Assembly (NCBI GenBank): GCA_963697355.1
Contig: CAVONV010000023.1
Coordinates: 868,001 to 932,000, forward strand
From: CAVONV01 sp963697355
GTDB lineage: Bacteria > Acidobacteriota > Vicinamibacteria > Marinacidobacterales > DATDRI01
DNA: 64,000 nt
Reading direction: 5' to 3'
Part shown: piece by piece, positions 45,793-52,933 of the stretch
Layout of the letters: every line of letters starts with the position of its first letter
Numbering within the stretch: the first letter of the stretch is position 1
The notes under the pieces: model-generated
Databases searched by the model: none
Seen by the model: the letters and a program-made list of their open reading frames with translations, nothing else
Told to the model about the DNA's origin: nothing
Position numbers and translations under genes: made by a program

Positions 45793-46776
45793 CGAACAAG
45801 TTGACGTTGTCAGCTCCCGTACGTGCCCTCTTGGCCCTGGCGCTCGTTTTCCTTGTGGGATGTGTATTCAGCGCGGATGGGTCCTTCTACAAATGGAGTA
45901 CCCACAGCGCCATGTTCCGCCAGGCTGCCGTACACGGAATCTTGGCCTGCGGGATGACGTTGGTCATCATTACGGCAGGGATCGACTTGGCGGTAGGAAG
46001 CATTCTGGCCTTGGCCGCCGTCCTCTTCAGTCTACTCACCATACACTTGGGTTGGTCGGCTTTTTGGGCCATTGCGGCGGTGCTTGGAACCGGTATGACC
46101 CTCGGCGCATTCTCTGGAGGTCTGGTGGCCGGATTCGGTCTTCAACCCTTTATCGTCACACTGGCCATGATGGTGTTCGCGCGGGGACTGGCGAAGTTTG
46201 CTTCCGGGGGGCAAAAAATCTCTCAAGCGGAGATGAAGGCAGATGGTAGCGGCTATGACTATGTCGAGCTGCCCCCCATCTTCGACCAAATCGACTCCCG
46301 CTTGATGGGTGACACCTTTTGGGTGGTCACCGTCATCTTTCTCCTATGTGCCTTTGTGTCCTGGTTGATGCTTTCGCGTCTCCGTCTCGGGCGCCACGCC
46401 TACGCCGTAGGCGCCAACGCGGAGGCGGCCCGCCTTTCCGGCGTACCTGTTCGCTGGACGCTCATTATTGTTTATGCGCTGAGTGGGCTCTTCTCGGCCA
46501 TCGCCGGTATCTGCCAAGCCGCCCAGGAGCAGCAGGGTGATCCAGAGACCGGGATGGGCTATGAGCTTTCAGCCATCGCTATGGTGGTCATCGGGGGGAC
46601 CAGCCTCATGGGGGGGCGTGGTGGGATGGTGCTGACCCTCATTGGAGTCGCTCACCATTGGCTACCTCCAGAAGATCTTGAGCATCAACGCTGTGGGCGA
46701 GGCAGGCCGACTCATGCTGACGGGGGTCATCATCATTGGTGCGGTCTTGTTCCAACGATCTCGGCAGAATCGTTGA
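45789..46776 (+). pseudogene. Sugar ABC transporter permease, RbsC-like, with one +1 frameshift
   Basis: A branched-chain/ribose-type permease of about 328 codons. Family motifs include MTLVIITAGIDLAVGSILAL near residue 56, NAEAARLSGVPV and the GGTSLMGGRGG segment near residue 272. At about 46646-46651 one extra base (GTCGCTC where GTGCTC is expected) throws the frame; reading without it gives LTIGYLQKILSINAVGEAGRLMLTGVIII and a stop at 46774-46776. As written, the product loses its last helix and gains a foreign tail ending at 46799. The break may be a sequencing error. Confidence 0.8.
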
Positions 46777-46820
46777 GTGTTACCTTCAAGAAACTGTGAA
46801 CGGGACACCAATTAGACTGT

Positions 46821-47285
46821 TTGATTTTGTGTGCATCTAGCGACTTTGACATCTTGGTCGTGGTCGCCAACTCAGAGTTGCCTGGGTTCAAGCGGGTTCG
46901 CCTAGCTTTGCGGGGAGTGGGTGCGGCTGTGGATGTTATCGTGCTGACAAGCCACGAGTTCAATCGAAAGCCGACGTCGTTTGCTCGCTTCCTGCCACGG
47001 TGGATCGCGAAGGTAATTTGCTCTATGCCGCCTGAGCAAGCCGAAGAGATTCGCGCGTGGAACTTGCGCATGCTGCCATTGATTTTGTCGCTAAGCGTAT
47101 TCCGGAAGAAGCAAGACCCTAGAGGACTGTGTAAAGAACTTTTGCAGGCATATCGCCAAAGGTTCGTTTCGGTCAAGCGGCGCCCAAATCGACTTGCACC
47201 ACTGGTGAATATCGCCCATCGAAACTATGCAAAGGCATCAGTTGAGGCTAGTCGCTTGGCATTCAAGTTGCTCCTCCAAATTTGA
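46821..47285 (+). pseudogene. Nucleotidyltransferase (MNT-type) remnant
   Basis: An open stretch of 154 codons beginning at TTG. Residues ~6-45 (ASSDFDILVVV, VDVIVLTSHEF) match the part of a minimal nucleotidyltransferase just after the GS motif, with the DxD metal pair. The preceding helix and GSRARG loop are missing, so the N-terminus is truncated. The rest (about 60-154) is helical and unrecognised. A toxin/antitoxin-like MNT origin is possible. Base composition is more A/T-rich than neighbours. It follows the sugar permease within 45 bases and may mark an insertion boundary. Confidence 0.45.
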
Positions 47286-47329
47286 GCCTTTGTTGATGCT
47301 ATTTCTCGAAAACTAAGGAGGATCCCAGC

Positions 47330-47731
47330 ATGATTCGTAGAGATTTCTTGGGTAAGTCTGGAACCTGTCTGGCCGGCCTCGTGGCGCTTCCCGTCATCAA
47401 CGAGTCCACAGCCTTAGGCCAGGACGAGCCGCCAAAACGTAGAAAGTACAAAATCGACATCGAGATCTACGAGGCGAAAGAAGACAGTACGTGTCACAAG
47501 AAAGGCGACAAGTTCGAGTACCCCAAGGATATGGGGAAGATTTGTCCTTGGCTGATGGCGGCCATGCATGATCCCATTCGTTTGTTACAACACGGCGTTA
47601 CTCTACCGTGGAGATATGAGAATACTCCTTATGAAAAAGTGATCGATCCCGACGGTGTCACGACGGAGTTCATCCGCTGTCCCGATCCGACGGCCGACTT
47701 CGTGGCAAAGATCACGCGAACGGCTGTTTAG
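47330..47731 (+). CDS. Exported TIGR04076-like protein
   Basis: A 133-residue protein with a Tat-like leader (IRRDFLGKSGTCLAGLVALPVI). The mature part shows the pattern of the TIGR04076 family: a short KIDIEIYEAKE strand, a CHKKGDKFEYP segment, ICPWLMAAMHDPIRLLQHG, and a late RCPDP. Three cysteines keep family spacing and may bind a metal, but no function is known. An AAGGAGG ribosome site precedes the ATG. A hairpin follows the stop. Confidence 0.7.
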   Translation: MIRRDFLGKSGTCLAGLVALPVINESTALGQDEPPKRRKYKIDIEIYEAKEDSTCHKKGDKFEYPKDMGKICPWLMAAMHDPIRLLQHGVTLPWRYENTPYEKVIDPDGVTTEFIRCPDPTADFVAKITRTAV

Positions 47732-47752
47732 TACTCTTCCATCATCGATGTC

Positions 47753-47784
47753 TCTAGAGGGGGGCCTCTGGGTCCTCCTCTAGA
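47753..47784. terminator. Hairpin after TIGR04076-like gene
   Basis: TCTAGAGG (47753-47760) and CCTCTAGA (47777-47784) are exact complements around a 16-base G/C-rich loop. It starts 21 bases after the stop of the upstream gene and about 100 bases before the S9 peptidase. The following sequence is only moderately T-rich, so termination strength is uncertain. Confidence 0.5.
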
Positions 47785-47889
47785 TCTGTCTACTTGCTCT
47801 CCGCTTTGTATTGAGCCGCGTCAGGCCGTAGAATCTCGCTATCTTCACCCTGGCAAGAAGCTTCCAGAAAAAGCAAGGAGGTTCTATCC

Positions 47890-49959
47890 ATGAGGCACTC
47901 GAGTTGGAAATGGTGGCGGTTGACGGTGGCGGGGATTCTCCTCGTTGCGCTCGCTGCGCCCCTGACGGCACAGGAGTCCTTTACTTCTCATCACATCGCT
48001 AAGATTCGTAGCGTCAGCTCCGGCAAGATCTCGCCTGACGGCACACGCATCGCCTACCTGTTGAGTGTTCCTCGCATTCCTTTCAAGGACGAGGACGGCC
48101 CCGGCTGGGCAGAGCTTCACGTCGTGGATGAGAACGGTGAGTCGCGCTCGTTTATCACCGGTGAGGTCAATGTCGGCTCCATCGATTGGACGCCCGACGG
48201 CAAACGCATTTCCTTCCTGACGAAGCGTGAGGGGGACGACCATCGCTCGCTCTACGTGATTCCAGCCGATGGAGGAGAGGCGTGGAAGGTGGCGGCGTTG
48301 GAAAGCTCTATCAGTGAGTATTCCTGGAGCCCCGATGGAGAACGCGTGGCTCTTCTAGCGTCAGAGCCTGCACCGGAAGAAGTGACGGAGTTCGAAAAAA
48401 AGGGATTCAACCAGAGGATCTATGAAGAGGATTGGCATGCCGTGCGTGTTTGGATTGCCAAGCCGGATGCCGAGGACGAGGAACCGCGGAGACTCGAGCT
48501 GGATGGGTCTGCTTCCAGTCTCCACTGGAGCCCCACCGGAGATCAATTGGCTCTTGCGTTGGCACCCACGTCACTCATCGACGACGGCTATATGAAGCGT
48601 CGAGTGCGCGTGGTGGATATCGAGACCGGTGCGATCCAAGCGCGCATCGAGAATCCGGGCAAACTGGGGCAGATCGCCTGGAGTCCGGACGGAGCGCATC
48701 TCGCTATCGTCTCGGCGGCGGATCCCAACGACACGGCGACGGGGCGTCTCATGGTCGTTCCAGCGGTAGGCGGAGATCTCGTGGACCTGATGCCGGAGTA
48801 TGATGAAGGCCACGTTCGCTCCGTTGCCTGGCAAAGTCCCGATCGGTTGATGTTCTTGCTAGATGAAGGTGTCTGGTCTTACTTCGTGGGTATCGACCGA
48901 GACGGCGCGAACCTCAAACGCCTCACTCCCGGCGAAGGTGAGATCCTAACGAGCTTCGATCTCTCCAAGGACGGTATGTCAGCTGCTTTCTTGGGAAATA
49001 GCCCTCAGCACCCGGGTGAAGTCTTCTTCATGCGACATGGAGACCAAAAGCCCAAACGGCTAACCGACAGCAACCCATGGATGAAGGAGATGGCCTTTGC
49101 CAAGCAAGAGGTCATTCGGCACAAAGCAAGGGATGGTTTGGAGCTCGAAGGGATGCTTATGCGGCCTCTCAACGAGGAGCCGGGGACGCGATACCCTCTC
49201 ATCATGGTCGTGCATGGCGGACCGGAAAGTCACTACTCAAATGGTTGGCTCACCGGCTATTCTCAGCCGGGACAAATGGCTGCAGCCAAGGGATTTGCGG
49301 TCTTTTACTCGAACTACCGGGGCAGCACTGGACGGGGAGTGGCGTTCGCCAAGGTCAGCCAAAACGATGCGGCAGGCAAGGAGTTCGACGATCTCGTCGA
49401 CGCGGTGGATCACCTCATCGAACTTGGCTTGGTCGATCGTGACAAGGTGGGGATCACCGGCGGATCCTATGGCGGGTATGCTTCAGCTTGGGCCGCGACA
49501 TACTACTCCGATCGTTTCGCCGCGGCGGTCATGTACGCCGGTATCACCGATGTGGTCTCTAAAGTGGGAACAACGGACATCCCCTACGAAGATTACATGG
49601 TGCACCAGGACAAGTGGCTCTGGGAGGACTGGACCTACTATCGAGAGCGCAGTCCGATTTACTATGCCAAAAAGCACCGAACGCCGCTTCTCATCGCTCA
49701 TGGTGACGCCGACACTCGCGTTCACCCCAGTCAATCGATGGAGATCTACCGAGTGCTCAAGAACCTCGGCCAAGCACCGTTGCGTATGGTTTTCTATCGA
49801 GGTGAGCCGCACGGTAATCGCCGCGCCGCATCACGTCTCGACTACAGTCTGCGTCAGATGCGGTGGCTGGAGCACTACCTGAAGGGACCTGGAGGAGATC
49901 CTCCGGATTATCAATTGGAGTACAAGGAGAAAGACAAGGAGCCCACAACAAATAACTGA
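47890..49959 (+). CDS. Exported S9-family (prolyl oligopeptidase-like) serine peptidase
   Basis: A 689-residue peptidase. A signal peptide ends LTAQE, a TolB-like propeller follows (to ~400, with SPDGTRIAYL, TPDGKRISFL and SPDGERVALL), then the alpha/beta-hydrolase domain. The triad is S526 in GGSYGGYAS, D608 in HGDADTRVHP and H641 in EPHGNRR. It cleaves short peptides, as acylaminoacyl peptidases and DPP IV relatives do. The ATG has a perfect AAGGAGG site. It stands alone within the block that separates the two halves of the sugar locus; the following hairpin at 49973 is a likely terminator. Confidence 0.92.
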   Translation: MRHSSWKWWRLTVAGILLVALAAPLTAQESFTSHHIAKIRSVSSGKISPDGTRIAYLLSVPRIPFKDEDGPGWAELHVVDENGESRSFITGEVNVGSIDWTPDGKRISFLTKREGDDHRSLYVIPADGGEAWKVAALESSISEYSWSPDGERVALLASEPAPEEVTEFEKKGFNQRIYEEDWHAVRVWIAKPDAEDEEPRRLELDGSASSLHWSPTGDQLALALAPTSLIDDGYMKRRVRVVDIETGAIQARIENPGKLGQIAWSPDGAHLAIVSAADPNDTATGRLMVVPAVGGDLVDLMPEYDEGHVRSVAWQSPDRLMFLLDEGVWSYFVGIDRDGANLKRLTPGEGEILTSFDLSKDGMSAAFLGNSPQHPGEVFFMRHGDQKPKRLTDSNPWMKEMAFAKQEVIRHKARDGLELEGMLMRPLNEEPGTRYPLIMVVHGGPESHYSNGWLTGYSQPGQMAAAKGFAVFYSNYRGSTGRGVAFAKVSQNDAAGKEFDDLVDAVDHLIELGLVDRDKVGITGGSYGGYASAWAATYYSDRFAAAVMYAGITDVVSKVGTTDIPYEDYMVHQDKWLWEDWTYYRERSPIYYAKKHRTPLLIAHGDADTRVHPSQSMEIYRVLKNLGQAPLRMVFYRGEPHGNRRAASRLDYSLRQMRWLEHYLKGPGGDPPDYQLEYKEKDKEPTTNN

Positions 49960-49972
49960 GGGTTGAAGCTAG

Positions 49973-50001
49973 GTGGGGCAGGTACTTGGTACCTGCCCCA
50001 C
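49973..50001. terminator. Perfect 13-bp hairpin after S9 peptidase
   Basis: GTGGGGCAGGTAC, a three-base loop TTG, and the exact complement. It begins 13 bases after the peptidase stop. There is no T-run, so it may act as a transcript-end stabiliser or a bidirectional element rather than a classical intrinsic terminator. The related GTGGGG/CCCCAC pair at 38681 suggests a shared origin. Confidence 0.6.
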
Positions 50002-50070
50002 GGAGTCTATTGGATTGCGGTGTTTAGCATCCGCCCCTGAACGCGCCATAATAAGGTGAGAGGTATATAG

Positions 50071-50271
50071 ATGATTACAAAAGAGAAATACATGGTTGAC
50101 AAGGACGGCAACCGAATAGGGGTTATCCTCGACATCGAAGCTTACAACAAGATTCTAGAGGACTTGGAGGAGCTCGAGTCGATACGCGCATACGATGCAG
50201 CAAAATCAGCTGATGATGAGGCTATTCCTTTTGAACAAGCAATTGACGAAATCAAGGCAAATCGGAAGTGA
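50071..50271 (+). CDS. Antitoxin of RelB/Phd type
   Basis: A 66-residue acidic protein. The start (YMVDKDGNRIGVILDIEAYNKIL) fits the prevent-host-death/RelB antitoxin pattern: a DNA-binding N-terminal part and a disordered, acidic C-terminal tail that wraps the toxin. Its stop overlaps the toxin's GTG by four bases (GTGA), typical of such pairs. It should repress its own operon with the toxin. No operator palindrome was recognised ahead of it. Confidence 0.78.
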   Translation: MITKEKYMVDKDGNRIGVILDIEAYNKILEDLEELESIRAYDAAKSADDEAIPFEQAIDEIKANRK

Positions 50272-50522
50272 GCTACGAGCTCAAAGTTCTCCGCCGAGCC
50301 CAAAGGGAGCTAGAAAATCTTCCTTCCGATTCGTTCATTAGAGTCTGTGAACGGATTCGAAACCTCGCACAAACCCCACGACCTCACGGCTGCTCGAAAT
50401 TGACCGGAAGGGACGGCTGGCGTATTCGCATCGGCAACTATCGCGTTGTCTACGAAATCGACGATGAGAAACGTGTCGTCACGGTGCTCCACATTGGGCA
50501 CCGTCGGGATGTCTATCGTTAG
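50268..50522 (+). CDS. RelE/ParE-family toxin
   Basis: An 84-residue basic toxin. The fold pattern is a short strand, two helices (AQRELENLPSDSFIRVCERIRNLA) and a beta sheet with GRDGWRIRIGNYRVVYEI and VTVLHIGHRRDVYR. The R and Y/H residues at the end are those used by RelE-type mRNA interferases. It starts with GTG inside the antitoxin stop. The operon is complete and probably active, since both frames are intact. It lies in the block separating the two halves of the sugar locus. Confidence 0.85.
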   Translation: MSYELKVLRRAQRELENLPSDSFIRVCERIRNLAQTPRPHGCSKLTGRDGWRIRIGNYRVVYEIDDEKRVVTVLHIGHRRDVYR

Positions 50523-50596
50523 ACGAATGGTAGTTTGTACCGGTCCTCTTTAGACCATGAAATCTACATGTCTCCTGCTCTGCGGCGGAGTATTCC

Positions 50597-51011
50597 ATGA
50601 TTGGCCGGACGCTTTCCCACTATAAGATCTTGGAGAAGCTCGGCTCGGGCGGCATGGGTGACGTCTACGTCGCCGAAGACACGAAGCTCGACCGGAGAGT
50701 CGCACTCAAGATCCTGCCGCCCGAGTGCGCGTCCAACCCTGAACGTCGGGAACGCTTCGAACGTGAAGCGAAGGCCGTTGCCGCTCTCAATCATCCCCAC
50801 GAGATTCACTAATTCTGGAGCATACCCTATTTGGCTCTCAGACAATCGAAGGGTGATTATTGGGGATGCTGGAAAGATCCTCATGGTAGACACACAGTCG
50901 GGCCGAGTTAGGGATGAAGTATCAGTCTCACCTACTGACCAATGGATCTATTTTGTCCAAGTGCTCGAGGAAGCCGACATCTGGATGCTCGAATTCAATC
51001 AGGAAAACTAG
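50597..51011 (+). pseudogene. Remnant of a Ser/Thr kinase/beta-propeller protein with internal deletion
   Basis: The first 71 codons are the N-lobe of a PknB-type kinase, with LSHYKILEKLGSGGMGDVYVA and VALKIL, stopping at TAA (50810-50812). From about 50800 another frame reads NSGAYPIWLSDNRRVIIGD and ends in SVSPTDQWIYFVQVLEEADIWMLEFNQ, the closing blades of a TolB-like propeller. Kinases with C-terminal propellers are common in acidobacteria, so the middle (catalytic loop to propeller, several hundred codons) has been deleted, joining the ends out of frame near 50800. Non-functional. Confidence 0.8.
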
Positions 51012-51016
51012 GCAGT

Positions 51017-51418
51017 TCAGTCCCGCCAGTTCTCGACTTTTAAGCCTTGCACCCGCCGGAACTCGCGGACGTTGTCCGTGACGAGAATGAGATTCAATGT
51101 GAGTGCATGTGCCGCAATGAGCATATCGTTGGGGCCGATGAGAGCACCTTTCTTCTCGAGATGTGCTCGGAGCTTTCCGTAGTTGGAAGCGGCCTCCATA
51201 TCGAAGTCATTCACGGGAATCTCAGTGAAGAGCCTGTCCAGTAGCTGATGATTCCGGGTTCGATGTGAGCTCTTGTCGGCGCCGTATCGCAATTCGGCAA
51301 CGACGATGCTGCTCGAGCAAATTTGGCTGGGCGATGAGCCTTTTATGCGCGTGGCGACGGCCGGATAGTGTCCCGTTAAGTAGTCGATGCAGACGTTGGT
51401 ATCGAGTAGATACTTCAT
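51017..51418 (-). CDS. vapC: VapC-type PIN-domain toxin
   Basis: A 133-residue PIN domain ribonuclease. The acidic metal site is D6 (LLDTNV), E42 (VAELRYG), D98 (GPNDMLIAAHA) and D115 (LVTDNV). VapC toxins cleave specific tRNA or rRNA. The ATG overlaps the antitoxin stop by four bases (ATGA). It ends five bases beyond the kinase remnant. All active-site residues are present, so the module is probably functional. Confidence 0.9.
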   Translation of the reverse strand: MKYLLDTNVCIDYLTGHYPAVATRIKGSSPSQICSSSIVVAELRYGADKSSHRTRNHQLLDRLFTEIPVNDFDMEAASNYGKLRAHLEKKGALIGPNDMLIAAHALTLNLILVTDNVREFRRVQGLKVENWRD

Positions 51419-51654
51419 CGGTCGAAATCCGGACCAGGTTCGGCGGCAGGAAACTCAGCCGGGTAAGGAAAATCATCCGCTGAGCCGGCCAACTCGAGGA
51501 ACTCGCGACTCCAACTTTTCTTTTTGGGCTCCAAGATGATGCGGTTGCCTTGCCGATAGACGAGCACTTCCTCTTGTTCGTCAAATCGGTATTCCTTGGG
51601 CAGCCGAACCGCTTGGCTTCCTCCGCTTTTGAAAAGCTTCGCTGTGTCCGACAT
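51415..51654 (-). CDS. vapB: VapB-type antitoxin (SpoVT/AbrB fold)
   Basis: A 79-residue antitoxin. The N-terminal swapped-hairpin DNA-binding domain reads TAKLFKSGGSQAVRLPKEYRFDEQEEVLVYRQGNRIILEP without a break. The C-terminal tail (about 50-79) is acidic and proline-rich and binds VapC. The ATG at 51654 is chosen because GGGGGTG lies seven bases ahead; the ATG two codons earlier stands too close to it. The operon promoter with its palindrome is at 51674-51702. Confidence 0.88.
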   Translation of the reverse strand: MSDTAKLFKSGGSQAVRLPKEYRFDEQEEVLVYRQGNRIILEPKKKSWSREFLELAGSADDFPYPAEFPAAEPGPDFDR

Positions 51655-51673
51655 ATCCATCACCCCCAAGAGA

Positions 51674-51702
51674 AGTATATACATGATGTATCTACATTGC
51701 AA
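51674..51702 (-). promoter_or_regulatory. vapBC promoter with palindromic operator
   Basis: On the minus strand a -35 box TTGCAA (51702-51697), a 17-base spacer and a -10 box TATACT (51679-51674). The palindrome ATACATGATGTAT (51679-51691) covers the spacer and the edge of the -10 box, where VapBC complexes usually bind their own promoters. The ATG is 20 bases downstream of the -10 box. Confidence 0.7.
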
Positions 51703-51715
51703 TCCTTCAGACGAA

Positions 51716-51744
51716 GTGACCGCTATCTCCGTAAGACGTATAAT
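51716..51744 (+). promoter_or_regulatory. Promoter of the sugar binding protein operon
   Basis: GTGACC (51716-51721), a 17-base spacer, and a perfect TATAAT (51739-51744), 45 bases ahead of the binding-protein ATG. It diverges from the vapBC promoter with 13 bases between their -35 boxes, so VapBC bound to its palindrome might affect it. No obvious sugar-regulator operator was seen. Confidence 0.65.
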
Positions 51745-51789
51745 AATCCCCGCTTGTGGCCAGCGCTTTACTCCAATGAGAGACAAAAT

Positions 51790-52722
51790 ATGAAAACTGC
51801 TTTCGTTCCTGTTCTGGGATTCCTTCTTCTAGGCATTGGGCTTGGTGTGCCGGAGGCCCAGAAGACCTACACCATAGGCATGAGCCAGTGCAATTTGGGC
51901 GAGCCTTGGCGTCAACAAATGAATGCCGACGTCAAGAAAGCCGCCGAGGCTCATGCGAACCTGAGCGTCATCTTCAAGGACGCACAGAATGACTCCTTGA
52001 TCCAGCGCTCTCATGTGGAAGAGTTCATCAGCCAAGGCGTGGATCTCATCATCATTAGCCCCCGAGAGGCTGCGCCCTTGACCAAACCGGTAGCGGAGGC
52101 CTATGACGCCGGGGTTCCAGTTATTGTTCTCGACCGTGCCGTTTTGGGTGACAAGTTCACCTGCTTCATCGGGGCGGATAACCGGCAGATCGGTCGCGCA
52201 GCGGGAGCCTACATTCGCAAGGCGTTGGGCGGCAAGGGCAAGATTGTCGAGCTCAAGGGATTGATGACCTCGACACCCGGGCAGGACCGCCACACGGGGT
52301 TCTTGGAAGGCCTGGACGCCAAGAACCATCCAGACCTCGAGATCATCTTCGACGCTGACATGCAGTGGCTCGAGCCGAACGCACGTAAGGAAATGGAATC
52401 GGCTTTGTCGCGCTTCGACGACATCGATCTCGTCTATGCGCACAACGACCCGGGTGCGCACGGCGCTTATCTAGCAGCCAAAGCAGCGGGTCGTGAAAAC
52501 GACATCCAGTTCATTGGCATCGATGCCTTACCGCATGAAGGCGTGATGTACGTTAAACAAGGCATCATGGATGTGACGTTTCAGTACCCCACTGGGGGTG
52601 CTGAGGCAATCGATACCGCGCTCAAGATCTTCAAGGGCGAGAGAGTCGAAAAGAAGATGGTTTTGGGAACCCGTATCTTCACGAAAGACAACGTCGATCA
52701 AGGCGGCGCAATAGTACAATGA
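51790..52722 (+). CDS. Sugar ABC transporter substrate-binding protein (periplasmic-binding family 4)
   Basis: A 310-residue periplasmic protein of the RbsB family. A signal peptide lies at 1-23, followed by YTIGMSQCNLGEPWRQQMNADVKKAA, DLIIISPREAAPLTKPV (the hinge and first lobe), GVPVIVLDRAV, and the late YAHNDPGAHGAYLAAKAAG and DVTFQYPTGG blocks. The sugar is unknown. No permease or ATPase is adjacent, but the RbsA/RbsC-like pair at 44272-46776 on the same strand lacks a binding protein and is the natural partner. Isomerase and kinase genes follow in the same operon. Confidence 0.9.
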   Translation: MKTAFVPVLGFLLLGIGLGVPEAQKTYTIGMSQCNLGEPWRQQMNADVKKAAEAHANLSVIFKDAQNDSLIQRSHVEEFISQGVDLIIISPREAAPLTKPVAEAYDAGVPVIVLDRAVLGDKFTCFIGADNRQIGRAAGAYIRKALGGKGKIVELKGLMTSTPGQDRHTGFLEGLDAKNHPDLEIIFDADMQWLEPNARKEMESALSRFDDIDLVYAHNDPGAHGAYLAAKAAGRENDIQFIGIDALPHEGVMYVKQGIMDVTFQYPTGGAEAIDTALKIFKGERVEKKMVLGTRIFTKDNVDQGGAIVQ

Positions 52723-52724
52723 CG

Positions 52725-52920
52725 ACCCCTCAGGGCCGCCGGCCGCGAGAAGCGAGGGCTGGAGCGAGCCGAGGAGGCGAGCGACAACTAAAGGCCCGTT
52801 AGGGCCTCCGGCCGCGAGGAATGGGCGCCGCGGAGCCGGCAGCCCAGGGAATGCGGCCGAAAGGAGCCCGAGCGAGGAGCGAGGGCTGGAGCGAGCCGAG
52901 GAGGCGAGCGACAACTAAAG
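52725..52920 (+). repeat. Structured intercistronic repeat, two copies with a 43-bp direct repeat
   Basis: The whole spacer between binding protein and isomerase is GC-rich repeat. A perfect 43-bp direct repeat occupies 52751-52793 and 52878-52920; each copy has a GGCT/AGCC hairpin. Between them, AGGCCC-GTTA-GGGCCT (52792-52807) is an exact hairpin. Directly after it, GGCCGC (52810-52815) pairs with GCGGCC (52853-52858) around an inner stem TGGGCGCCG / CGGC-A-GCCCA (52822-52846). The layout recurs at 54492-54546. No coding capacity. Confidence 0.75.
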
Positions 52921-52933
52921 ATGGAGAAATCAA

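Noticed and set aside
52751..52920. CRISPR array suggested by the 43-bp direct repeat
   Set aside because: There are only two copies, the spacing (127 bases) is too long, the intervening DNA is itself repeat, and no cas gene is present.
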